Source: Calditrichota bacterium (GTDB lineage Bacteria > Zhuqueibacterota > JdFR-76 > BMS3Abin05). Taken from it: a DNA stretch of 34,815 nt. A model generated the notes under the pieces. It was not told where the DNA came from. It was given only the letters and a program-made list of their open reading frames with translations, and did not search any database. Numbering within the stretch: the first letter of the stretch is position 1; each line of letters begins with the position of its first letter. Positions 10,301 to 15,952 of the stretch are shown here, in pieces. The stretch spans positions 1 to 34,815 of the forward strand of contig JAADHR010000062.1 of NCBI GenBank assembly GCA_013151735.1, in the 5' to 3' direction. The translations under genes were made by a program, and so were the position numbers.

Positions 10301-12576
10301 TGGGTATGCTGTTGTTTCATTTTGGCCAAATCGAAGAAGCCCTGATTTACGAAAAAAAATCCATTCAAACCGATTATCGGTTGGGGAATCTAAAAAACAT
10401 TGCCATGGCCATGGAACGAATGGGCGATATGTATGACGTAATCGAAAATTATCGACGGTCCCGCGCCTATTATCATCGAAGCCTCCGGATGCTTGAGAAG
10501 CTGAAAGCTGAGGAAGATACAGCCGAAGTCCTCTTGAAATTGGGGGCTCATTATTTAAAAGTAAACCAGAAAGAGAAGGCACTGGATTATCTGATCCAGG
10601 CGGAGGACATTTGCCAGATTTATCGTTTGGAGGAAGAACGGGCGCAGGTGGCTATTTATATCTTACAATACGCGCTTAAATACCATGATTATCAGCGCGG
10701 AGAGTATTATCGAAATTTTCTTATAAATAATTTATCCGTTTTTGCAGATCCGTTATGGCAGGGAATTGCCTATCGGCAGCTGGGTGACGCATGGAACAAA
10801 AAAGAACAGCTTACACAGGCACTGGAAAGCTACCAGAAATCTCTGGAAATTTTCATTCGTTTGGGTGCCGTTATCGAACAGGCGCGGACGCACAAGGCTC
10901 TTGCCTTAACGCATGCCATCAGGGATGATTTTGAGCAGGCCCAGGTTCACCTTAAAAAAGCGGTTCAACTGTTTGAAAAAATTCCTGCCCGCAGCGAACG
11001 GCTTCGCCTGATGAATCATTTGATCGAAACACAAGAGCACATCCTCGCCAATCTGCAACAGGGAACGGGGGGAGAAAGTCAAATAAACGCCCTCCAGCAG
11101 ACCAGTTTGATCGTTCATTCAATCTTCAATCTGGAAACCATGCTCCACAATATTATGAATACCGTCATTAATCTGCTGAAGGCGGACCGGGCCGCCATTC
11201 TTTTTCTGGACAAATCGAGCGGCGGTCTGGAGGTAAAGGTGAGCCGGGGCATGGAGGAAGCCACCATTGAAGATGCCATTCGGTTGAGTCAGTCGATTAT
11301 TGAGCGGGTGGAGAAAACGGGCAGTTCGGTACTTTCACGCAATACCATGGGAGATGACCGTTTCCGAAACAGCAAAAGTGTGCGAAATTTCCGAATCTTT
11401 TCGTTGATGTGCGTCCCGCTGAAACTGGAAGACCGCCTCATTGGCACGGTTTACATTGACAGTCGTAATCCCGATCGTATTTTCAGCTACAGGGATTTGG
11501 AGTTTCTGGAGAACATTTCCGATCTGGCGGCGGTAGCCATCAGCAACTCCGAATATTACGAGGAAGTGAAGCGCCGCAAAGATTCCCTTGAAAAAGATGT
11601 CAGAAACCTTCGCGAACTCATTAAACACACATTCCAATTCAATGATATGATTGGGACCAGTAAACCGATGCAGAAAATTTTTCAGGTGGTCTCAAAAATA
11701 TTGGATAAAAATGTGGATATTCTCCTCCGGGGGGAAAGCGGGACGGGAAAAGAAAAACTGGCGGGAATCATTCATTTCAACAGCAGTCGAAAAGATAAAC
11801 CGTTTGTAACGGTAAATTGTGCAGCAATTCCTCCCACATTGCTTGAAAGTGAATTGTTTGGAATCGAAAAACGCGTGGCCACGGGGGTGGATAAACACCT
11901 GGGTAAATTTGAACAGGCCGATGGAGGCACCATTTTTCTGGATGAAATTGGCGATATGAGCCTGGATACGCAGGCAAAGATTTTGCGTGTTATTCAGGAG
12001 CGGGAATTCCAGAGGATTGGGGGGACCAACACGGTAAAAGTTGATGTGAGAATTATTGCGGCAACGAATAAAAATCTGGAAGAGGCAATTCGAAACAAAA
12101 CCTTTCGCCAGGATTTGTACTACCGCCTGAATGTTTTGCCAATTGTCATTCCCCCTTTGCGGGAAAGAAAAGAAGATATTCCGCTGTTGGTGGAATATTT
12201 TGTAAAAAAATACGGTAATTCCGGAGATGTGGCAAAAATTACCGATGCGGCCATGAAGGCTCTTATTGATTACGATTGGCCTGGTAACGTTCGGGAATTG
12301 GAAAATGTTGTGCATCGCATGACGATATTTGCCGAAAATGGAAAAATTACGGTTAACGATTTGCCGGTCGAAATCCGTGCGAATAATAAGGTTCAGGCCC
12401 TTGTAAATTCCGGCAAAGGCAAAATGGCCCTGAAGGATTATGAGAGAACATTATTGATGGAGAGTCTGAGATTAAATGATTGGAATATCTCAAAAACCGC
12501 AAAGACTCTGGGTATTCATCGAAACACCCTCCACCGGAAGCTGAAAATCTATAAAATTGCAAAACCAAAATTGTAA
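7363..12576 (+). CDS. Giant multidomain regulator: Ser/Thr kinase - STAND ATPase - TPR array - GAF - AAA+ (sigma54-activator type) - Fis HTH
   Basis: 1737 residues (numbered from ATG 7363; GTG 7354 is an alternative, and the RBS GTGAGGA does not decide). Residues 1-265 are a Hanks-type kinase with GEGGSGKV, HRD at 126-128 and DFG at 150-152. From about 286 (FVGR) there is an AAA_16/STAND-like ATPase with Walker A GERGVGKT at 316-323. About 690-1240 is a TPR array. A GAF domain covers about 1244-1400. The AAA+ domain follows from 1426, with Walker A GESGTGKE at 1457 and Walker B IFLDEIGD around 1527. Its GAFTGA loop, used to contact sigma54, is replaced by RVATGV at 1504-1509. The HTH at about 1709-1728 has a recognition helix RNTLHRKLK, almost as in NtrC. 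It probably integrates phosphorylation and ligand signals and activates transcription, with the downstream repeat gene as target. Confidence 0.93.
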   Translation: MLIDNRYFVEKALGEGGSGKVFKVLDNISGEILALKLLNPDLISSDELVLFEREFLNLKKLSHPNIIRVFNFGFEKSRQPYFTMDFVEGPALMDLFSESFDLSSFVRYATQICLALDYLHNRGIIHRDLKPANILLQPNKNDEFQALLTDFGMAENFQISDFDPRGGSHFYVSPEAIRGWKIDPRADLYSLGVTLYEIATGEKPFTAETPIEVLKQHLHKIPENPTAIRKDIPFELSEIIFKLLEKNPSARYSSALEVVQDLLELSPVSIPIPKLQASAQIWGGGFVGRKPELKRLRQVLETSRSQQNLHFVLIHGERGVGKTRLLQEFSTQIQLDGGKVFYLNSSDTRGVPYGLIVELIRQIGVSAPAGIDLSEDEETIWHFILTHGKGRKIPEIFKDKAQIFDVFVRLLEKFSTAIRQLKKNDGFLPLLAVLDDFQEASESIHHFMRYLIFNGTSIEMLLVGLVSGDEIRLQDFYQNFQPEKTFHRLVLKSFNHVDFQTFLEQKMARVKNFDLLYNDLYEQTSGNPLFSEHLLQYLIDRELLVRENGFWVWKGMKPGVGIPNAMSDLLKSRWEKLIPSARSILQALALHGEAVPFGLLQSFFEEKNEAFLEGVDTLLSAGLVLREIVGEAVLFRLAQQSWADFLNEITPPSEAKAIHERWIATIEEQGDGLSNEWAVRLTHHALECQNREKAKQYLPIAADYARSMFDIPQAVHFYSEYLKLLSDDEFEMQENVLEKLATLYELGGEFEKSLDVIHNVLDDPNRFDLTNEALWKWKFRNVDILQKVGRVDDVFRLLIDQQNAWESLSPELNGRGHYELGWIYRLKGDFEKAYHQYDIALDLFKKAKSEANLGFTYNRMGVTYLIENKLDEAESAFLKSLEIFDRITHFRGMAHVHNNLGILFRRKGDLKQAKRHYQNCLKIRRTIKDVSYLPQILNNLANVQYYEGNWKDAYKAYKEVLKISQGLGLEETTADVLDNLGMLLFHFGQIEEALIYEKKSIQTDYRLGNLKNIAMAMERMGDMYDVIENYRRSRAYYHRSLRMLEKLKAEEDTAEVLLKLGAHYLKVNQKEKALDYLIQAEDICQIYRLEEERAQVAIYILQYALKYHDYQRGEYYRNFLINNLSVFADPLWQGIAYRQLGDAWNKKEQLTQALESYQKSLEIFIRLGAVIEQARTHKALALTHAIRDDFEQAQVHLKKAVQLFEKIPARSERLRLMNHLIETQEHILANLQQGTGGESQINALQQTSLIVHSIFNLETMLHNIMNTVINLLKADRAAILFLDKSSGGLEVKVSRGMEEATIEDAIRLSQSIIERVEKTGSSVLSRNTMGDDRFRNSKSVRNFRIFSLMCVPLKLEDRLIGTVYIDSRNPDRIFSYRDLEFLENISDLAAVAISNSEYYEEVKRRKDSLEKDVRNLRELIKHTFQFNDMIGTSKPMQKIFQVVSKILDKNVDILLRGESGTGKEKLAGIIHFNSSRKDKPFVTVNCAAIPPTLLESELFGIEKRVATGVDKHLGKFEQADGGTIFLDEIGDMSLDTQAKILRVIQEREFQRIGGTNTVKVDVRIIAATNKNLEEAIRNKTFRQDLYYRLNVLPIVIPPLRERKEDIPLLVEYFVKKYGNSGDVAKITDAAMKALIDYDWPGNVRELENVVHRMTIFAENGKITVNDLPVEIRANNKVQALVNSGKGKMALKDYERTLLMESLRLNDWNISKTAKTLGIHRNTLHRKLKIYKIAKPKL

Positions 12577-12577
12577 T

Positions 12578-12595
12578 TGCACCACTATTTGTGCA
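12578..12595. promoter_or_regulatory. NtrC-like enhancer palindrome (site B)
   Basis: TGCAC (12578-12582), an 8-nt spacer, GTGCA (12591-12595). It starts one base after the regulator's stop codon. The spacer is one base longer than the classical NtrC site. Its centre is about 280 bp upstream of the predicted start of transcription of the repeat gene, a distance typical of bacterial enhancers. Confidence 0.6.
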
Positions 12596-12644
12596 TTTTT
12601 GGGGGTGTGACTTAGGTGCTTAAAATACAAGATGAAACAAATAT

Positions 12645-12662
12645 TGCACAATTTTAAGTGCA
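12645..12662. promoter_or_regulatory. NtrC-like enhancer palindrome (site C)
   Basis: TGCACAATTTTAAGTGCA: the same half-sites as site B with the same 8-nt spacer, here A/T only. The spacing from site B is 67 bp. Confidence 0.6.
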
Positions 12663-12714
12663 CCCGGATAAGTTCTTGATATAAAATGTTTGATGTATAA
12701 TCCCTCTCTTTTTG

Positions 12715-12731
12715 TGCACCATTCTTGTGCA
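12715..12731. promoter_or_regulatory. NtrC-like enhancer palindrome (site D)
   Basis: TGCACCATTCTTGTGCA: same half-sites with a 7-nt spacer, the exact NtrC consensus arrangement. It lies about 145 bp upstream of the predicted transcription start of the repeat gene and is 70 bp from site C, so the sites are spaced by nearly the same distance. Confidence 0.65.
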
Positions 12732-12842
12732 ATATCCACTTTTATTGACAAAATACCGAAAATAATTAATGTCACGGGTCTTTATAACTTCATATATATC
12801 AATGGGTTGCATTTTGCGTATTCTTTCTACATTTAACAGGAA

Positions 12843-12858
12843 TGGTATTATAATTGCA
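12843..12858 (+). promoter_or_regulatory. Predicted -24/-12 (sigma54-type) promoter of the repeat-protein gene
   Basis: TGGTATTATAATTGCA contains the invariant GG and GC of sigma54 promoters at exactly 10 bp separation (TGG at 12843-12845, TTGCA at 12854-12858). The start would be near 12869, 38 bp before the ATG. The same stretch also contains TATAAT (12849-12854), with a weak -35 (TCTACA at 12826-12831) 17 bp away, so a sigma70 promoter is an alternative. That matters because the candidate activator lacks a standard GAFTGA loop. Confidence 0.55.
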
Positions 12859-12906
12859 GTAAGAAAATTGGATTATTGAAAAATTTAACCTGGGAGGAGG
12901 ATTGAC

Positions 12907-13341
12907 ATGCGTTCTTTTGTCAAAATCGCGGTGGTGGCTATTGTTGTGGCTATGGTGTTTGGATTGCCGTACACAGGTACGTTTGCAAACGAGCTCAACA
13001 ATGTTCCGGTGAGTAGCATTGCTCAGGGACCGAGAGATATTCCGGTTGGTGGGATTGCTCAGGGACCGAGAGACATTCCGGTTGGCGGGATTGCTCAAGG
13101 GCCGAGAGACATTCCGGTCGGTGGGATTGCTCAGGGACCAAGAGATATTCCGGTCGGTGGGATTGCTCAGGGACCGAGAGGGGCCGAGAGACATTCCGGT
13201 CGGTGGGATTGCTCAGGGACCGAGAGATATTCCGGTCGGTGGGATTGCTCAGGGACCGAGAGATATTCCGGTTGGTGGGATTGCTCAGGGACCGAGAGAC
13301 ATCCCGGTTGGCTAAACCCAAAAGTTGTATGCCTGTTTTAG
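12907..13341 (+). CDS. Secreted 12-residue tandem-repeat protein, frame shifted within the repeats
   Basis: The ATG at 12907 follows a strong GGGAGGAGG site. Residues 1-27 form a Sec-type signal peptide (hydrophobic VAIVVAMVFGLPY, likely cleavage after FA in GTFANE). After a short linker come repeats of GGIAQGPRDIPV. Four complete repeats are read, then a 10-nt insertion (about 13181-13190) shifts the frame. The remaining three repeats are then translated as an unrelated Cys/Trp-containing repeat (RWDCSGTERYSG) ending at 13341. Without the insertion the protein would have eight repeats, end in IPVG at 13312 with TAA at 13313-13315, and be 132 residues long. No known family was recognised. It is preceded by three NtrC-like sites and a -24/-12-like promoter, and followed by a terminator, so it is a single-gene transcript, probably under control of the giant regulator. 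Confidence 0.7.
   Translation: MRSFVKIAVVAIVVAMVFGLPYTGTFANELNNVPVSSIAQGPRDIPVGGIAQGPRDIPVGGIAQGPRDIPVGGIAQGPRDIPVGGIAQGPRGAERHSGRWDCSGTERYSGRWDCSGTERYSGWWDCSGTERHPGWLNPKVVCLF
13009..13306 (+). repeat. Eight tandem 36-bp coding repeats, the fifth with a 10-bp insertion
   Basis: Units at 13009, 13045, 13081, 13117, 13153 (46 bp), 13199, 13235 and 13271. Each encodes a 12-residue period, [G/S][G/S]IAQGPRDIPV. The units differ at only a few positions (GTT/GTC, GAT/GAC, CCG/CCA, CAG/CAA), mostly synonymous, which indicates selection on the peptide before the frame was disturbed. The first unit has SS in place of GG. The insertion in unit 5 is GGGCCGAGAG at about 13181-13190, an imperfect duplication of the neighbouring GGGACCGAGAG. 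Confidence 0.95.
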
Positions 13342-13407
13342 CCCTTAAGCCGCCCATTCATTTGTGAAGATAACAGCATTAAATGAAATGGAATTCTATA
13401 AGCTGAG

Positions 13408-13438
13408 GGGGTTGAGATTATTCTCAATCCCTTTTTTT
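13408..13438 (+). terminator. Terminator after the repeat-protein gene
   Basis: GGGGTTGAGA (13408-13417) pairs with TCTCAATCCC (13422-13431) over a 4-nt TTAT loop, followed by seven T residues (13432-13438). It separates the repeat gene from the two small genes that follow. Confidence 0.93.
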
Positions 13439-13461
13439 ATGTCTTGAAATGATGAAAAAAT

Positions 13462-13815
13462 ATGATAAATCCTTATAAAATTGAAAATAGGGTTGAATAT
13501 ATTTCCAAGCGGCTTTCGGCCTACATTACGGTTATTGCGTATGTGAGCTATGAAGGATATCAGGATATTCGCGAAGTCTTAATGGATATTTTTCGGCGTC
13601 TTGCGAAGGAACCCAAGTATTTTCGGGCGGTTTCTTTTGGCATTGTGGATATCATTCCGGAGAGTGACCTAAGCGATCTTATAAAATTTCGATTTTCCCT
13701 GGAAGATTTACCCAAAATCGTTGTTTACCGTTCTGGCGGAAGTTCTGTTTTCGAAGTGGATAAGATTGATTATCAAAAGATAAAAACGGCGATTGATCTT
13801 GCCCTGATTCGTTAA
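13462..13815 (+). CDS. Small thioredoxin-fold-like protein without CxxC
   Basis: 117 residues, no signal peptide, no cysteine. The order of strands and helices (ITVIAYVSYEGY, a long helix DIREVLMDIFRRLA, FGIVDIIPE, then LPKIVVYRSGG and a C-terminal helix) resembles a thioredoxin fold, with the cis-proline-like LPKIVVY in the expected place. The catalytic CxxC is absent, so a redox role is unlikely and a binding or chaperone-like role more plausible. The ribosome binding site is weak. It lies just after the terminator of the repeat gene and is followed by a similar protein on the same strand. The fold is inferred from pattern only; no specific function is proposed. Confidence 0.6.
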   Translation: MINPYKIENRVEYISKRLSAYITVIAYVSYEGYQDIREVLMDIFRRLAKEPKYFRAVSFGIVDIIPESDLSDLIKFRFSLEDLPKIVVYRSGGSSVFEVDKIDYQKIKTAIDLALIR

Positions 13816-13918
13816 GGTTTTTCGTGGTGGCGTGGATTCTTAATAGACAGACCCATTTGTAAGCTGAACAGAGAAACGGTTTTTTTGCGTGCGGCGGAAG
13901 AAACGGTGGGAGGTGAAT

Positions 13919-14275
13919 ATGTGGTGGAAAATCTCGAATGAAAAGCAATATCTCCAGCTCCGGATTCTTAATCAACCTAAAATCTTTATCTGGCTGCCGC
14001 CCTCATTTAATAAAAGTGAACAAAATGAGCTCAAACGGCTCGTCTCAAGTATTCATACAAAATACTATCCCTCCAATAAAATTATTATTTCTCTGGTAGA
14101 AGTCACCCGCGATCCCATGCTGCGGCAACTGCTTAACCGGATAAATCCCTCACAAAATGGGCCGCTTGTTACCGGATATCTCCCAAATGGTGCCACCTAT
14201 TTCAAATCGCATGAAATATCTGCAAAAATGCTTGAAAGCTTGATTCAGAAGCTGCTCACGATTTCCCATAATTAG
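13919..14275 (+). CDS. Second small thioredoxin-fold-like protein without CxxC
   Basis: 118 residues, no signal peptide. The architecture parallels the preceding gene: a strand PKIFIWLPPSF, a helix QNELKRLVSSIHTKY, a strand IIISLVEVTRD, then PLVTGYLPNG with a final strand and helix. No cysteines are present, so it cannot act as a thiol oxidoreductase. GGGAGGTG at 13908-13915 fixes the ATG at 13919; an upstream in-frame GTG at 13889 is less likely. The two proteins look like distant paralogues and probably act together, possibly with the secreted repeat protein or the regulator next door, but that link rests on position only. Confidence 0.6.
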   Translation: MWWKISNEKQYLQLRILNQPKIFIWLPPSFNKSEQNELKRLVSSIHTKYYPSNKIIISLVEVTRDPMLRQLLNRINPSQNGPLVTGYLPNGATYFKSHEISAKMLESLIQKLLTISHN

Positions 14276-14582
14276 CTGTATCCCGTGGCCCGAAAATTTG
14301 AAATCCACCCCAAGAATCCTGCCGGACAAGGGGAAGGTCCCCTGTTTTCTTCAATTAAATTTCGATAACAATTGGGCAGTAACCGTTTCCCCGCCCGCTG
14401 TTTTTTCATTGTAATTTTTTAAACTCGCCCCCAATGGAAACTCAATCCAATCCTTTAGGATCTATCCTCCGTCCTCCAAAAATAAATTTTGAACGTTTTG
14501 AATGGAGTGTTTGTATCCTCTATCAGATTCAGCAAAAAAAAGAACCAATGTAACGTCAAACGAAAATGAGGAGGTACAAGAA
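14276..14582. other. Intergenic region without a recognisable gene
   Basis: This 307-bp gap holds a weak 6-bp hairpin AGGGGA/TCCCCT (14329-14343) followed by GTTTTC, which may end the preceding transcript. It also holds overlapping small inverted repeats TCCTTTAGGA (14451-14460) and AGGATCTATCCT (14457-14468), a possible operator for the following gene. The strong GAGGAGGT (14568-14575) serves the ATG at 14583. An open frame extends upstream to 14502 but has no ribosome binding site. Confidence 0.5.
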
Positions 14583-15059
14583 ATGAAAAAGGCCGTCGGT
14601 ATTTTCATCATGCTGGTCGTATTTGCGGTGGGCTCTGTGTTCGCTCAGGGCTTTCCAAAAGAAGCGGAGAATCTGCTTAATCCAACCCAAAAGGCGAAAA
14701 TCGAAAAGCTTCGTACAGATTTTCAGAAGCAAAAGATTGAATTGAATGCAAAAATTCGAGTGGCTCAATTGGACTTAAGGGAAATGCTTCGCAGCTCACG
14801 CGTCCCTGACCTCTCGAAAATTGACAAAAAACAGGCAGAAATTTCCCGACTCAAGAATCAAATGGCGACGCTGCGACTGCACCATCTGATTGCCGTTCGT
14901 AAAGTTCTCACGGATGAACAATGGCAGAAAATCCAGCAATTTCGGGGATCAATGATGAAACGCAACATGCGCGATCGGATGGGCAAAAAAATGCACCATG
15001 GGATGAGACCCCCTATGCGAGAGAGATGTTTTGAACGCCCGGGATTCAAAAGACCTTAG
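14583..15059 (+). CDS. Spy/CpxP-like periplasmic protein
   Basis: 158 residues. A clear signal peptide (MKKAVGIFIMLVVFAVGSVFA, cleavage before QGF) is followed by a mostly helical, charged domain. The sequence LTDEQWQKIQQF matches the LTxxQ-type motif of Spy/CpxP/ZraP proteins, and the tail is rich in Met, Arg and His (MKRNMRDRMGKKMHHG). Members of this family are periplasmic chaperones or metal/stress sensors. The start at 14583 is set by GAGGAGGT. It lies just before an ECF sigma/anti-sigma/RseB-like cluster, so it is a likely effector or sensor of that envelope-stress response, although a strong terminator separates it from the sigma gene. A metal-binding role is possible from the His/Met tail, not shown. 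Confidence 0.75.
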   Translation: MKKAVGIFIMLVVFAVGSVFAQGFPKEAENLLNPTQKAKIEKLRTDFQKQKIELNAKIRVAQLDLREMLRSSRVPDLSKIDKKQAEISRLKNQMATLRLHHLIAVRKVLTDEQWQKIQQFRGSMMKRNMRDRMGKKMHHGMRPPMRERCFERPGFKRP

Positions 15060-15121
15060 GATTTTCAAACGTCTACAAAAAACCGGTAGAGCCATAAAAA
15101 TAGTGTGCGGCACAGGTAATT

Positions 15122-15158
15122 GGCCGGGGGCAGACGTATTTGCCGCCGGCCGATTTTT
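15122..15158 (+). terminator. Terminator after the Spy-like gene
   Basis: GGCCGGGGGCA (15122-15132) pairs with TGCCGCCGGCC (15141-15151) with one mismatch around an 8-nt loop, followed by GATTTTT. Strong GC stem with a short T tract. Confidence 0.8.
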
Positions 15159-15178
15159 AAAAATGAATTGGAATAAAC

Positions 15179-15207
15179 TTGACAATGCCGGAATCGCGTA
15201 TTTTATT
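15179..15207 (+). promoter_or_regulatory. Predicted promoter of the ECF sigma factor operon
   Basis: TTGACA at 15179-15184, a 17-bp spacer, and TTTATT at 15202-15207 (four of six matches to TATAAT). It lies about 100 bp before the sigma factor gene. It resembles a housekeeping promoter more than a typical ECF promoter, so autoregulation is not evident from it. Confidence 0.45.
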
Positions 15208-15305
15208 TAAACGGACTGTCTTTTGTCAGAGTGAACAATGCCGGTAAATTATAACTGAAATCCGCGTTGAGCGGATCATAACCTCTGTTTCCATATCTGT
15301 GAAAA

Positions 15306-15944
15306 ATGCAGAAAATGGAACATCCATTAAGCGGATTAGGATCGAATGATTTGTTGCAGAGCGTGAAAACGAAAGAAGATATCCCTGTTTCTGATGAAGA
15401 ATTGATGTCTCGATTTCAGGCAGGCGAGCGGGCTGCTTTTAATCGGCTTGTGGATCGGTATCGCAGCCGGGCGGTCTCGGTAGCCTTTCAATATGTGCAT
15501 AATCTGGAGGAGGCCAAGGATGTAACCCAGGATGCCTTTGTAAAGGTATTTCAAGCGGCGGATTCCTTTCGGGCGGGGGAGAAATTTTCACCCTGGTTTT
15601 TCAAAATTCTTGTTAATCAGGCTATTAATGTTTACCGCCGAAAGAAGGTTGTTCATTTTTTTTCATTATTTCAGAATGAATCGGATGATGAGCGAAATAG
15701 TTTAATTGATACGCTTGAGGCGCAGGATTCGTCGGAAAATACGGTTAATGAAACAAAAGAGGTGGTTTGGAAAGGCATCGAAAAACTTCCGGAAAAATTG
15801 AGACACATTGTGGTTTTACGCGATATAGAGGGGTTTTCAGAAGAGGAAACCAGTAAAATTCTGAACGTTCCACTGGGAACGGTTAAATCCCGGCTTTTCC
15901 ATGCGCGAAAAAAATTGCGAAAACACATAGAAAGAATTCTTTGA
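15306..15944 (+). CDS. ECF-subfamily RNA polymerase sigma factor (RpoE-like)
   Basis: 212 residues. Region 2 spans about residues 30-98, with the typical FNRLVDRYRSRAVSVAFQYV and the core-binding DVTQDAFVKVFQA. Region 4 spans about 155-208, with LPEKLRHIVVLRDIEGFSEEE and the helix-turn-helix LNVPLGTVKSRLFHARKKLR. Length and order are standard for ECF sigma factors. An N-terminal extension of about 28 residues is longer than usual; a second ATG at 15315 is an alternative start, and no clear ribosome binding site decides. The anti-sigma-like gene overlaps or follows directly, and an RseB-like gene comes third, so this is an RpoE/RseA/RseB-type envelope-stress operon. Confidence 0.95.
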   Translation: MQKMEHPLSGLGSNDLLQSVKTKEDIPVSDEELMSRFQAGERAAFNRLVDRYRSRAVSVAFQYVHNLEEAKDVTQDAFVKVFQAADSFRAGEKFSPWFFKILVNQAINVYRRKKVVHFFSLFQNESDDERNSLIDTLEAQDSSENTVNETKEVVWKGIEKLPEKLRHIVVLRDIEGFSEEETSKILNVPLGTVKSRLFHARKKLRKHIERIL

Positions 15945-15952
15945 AAGGACAA

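Noticed and set aside
11692-12315. 207-residue minus-strand frame opposite the AAA+ domain
   Set aside because: The plus strand encodes conserved Walker motifs here; the minus frame is a shadow.
13009-13306. CRISPR-like array
   Set aside because: The repeats are contiguous 36-bp units without unique spacers, lie inside a coding region and keep a peptide period; no cas genes are nearby.
12799-13357. Long reading frames on both strands across the 36-bp repeat region
   Set aside because: Because the repeat length is a multiple of three, any stop-free frame stays open. Only the frame with signal peptide, ribosome binding site and codon-synonymous variation is supported.
13391-13406. A second GG-N10-GC pattern (TGGAATTCTATAAGC) before the first thioredoxin-like gene
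   Set aside because: The -12 side is AAGC rather than TTGC, and the start would fall inside the terminator hairpin at 13408-13438. Chance occurrence is likely.
14502-14582. Upstream extension of the Spy-like protein to 14502
   Set aside because: It would place 27 residues before a clear signal peptide and lacks a ribosome binding site; GAGGAGGT supports 14583.
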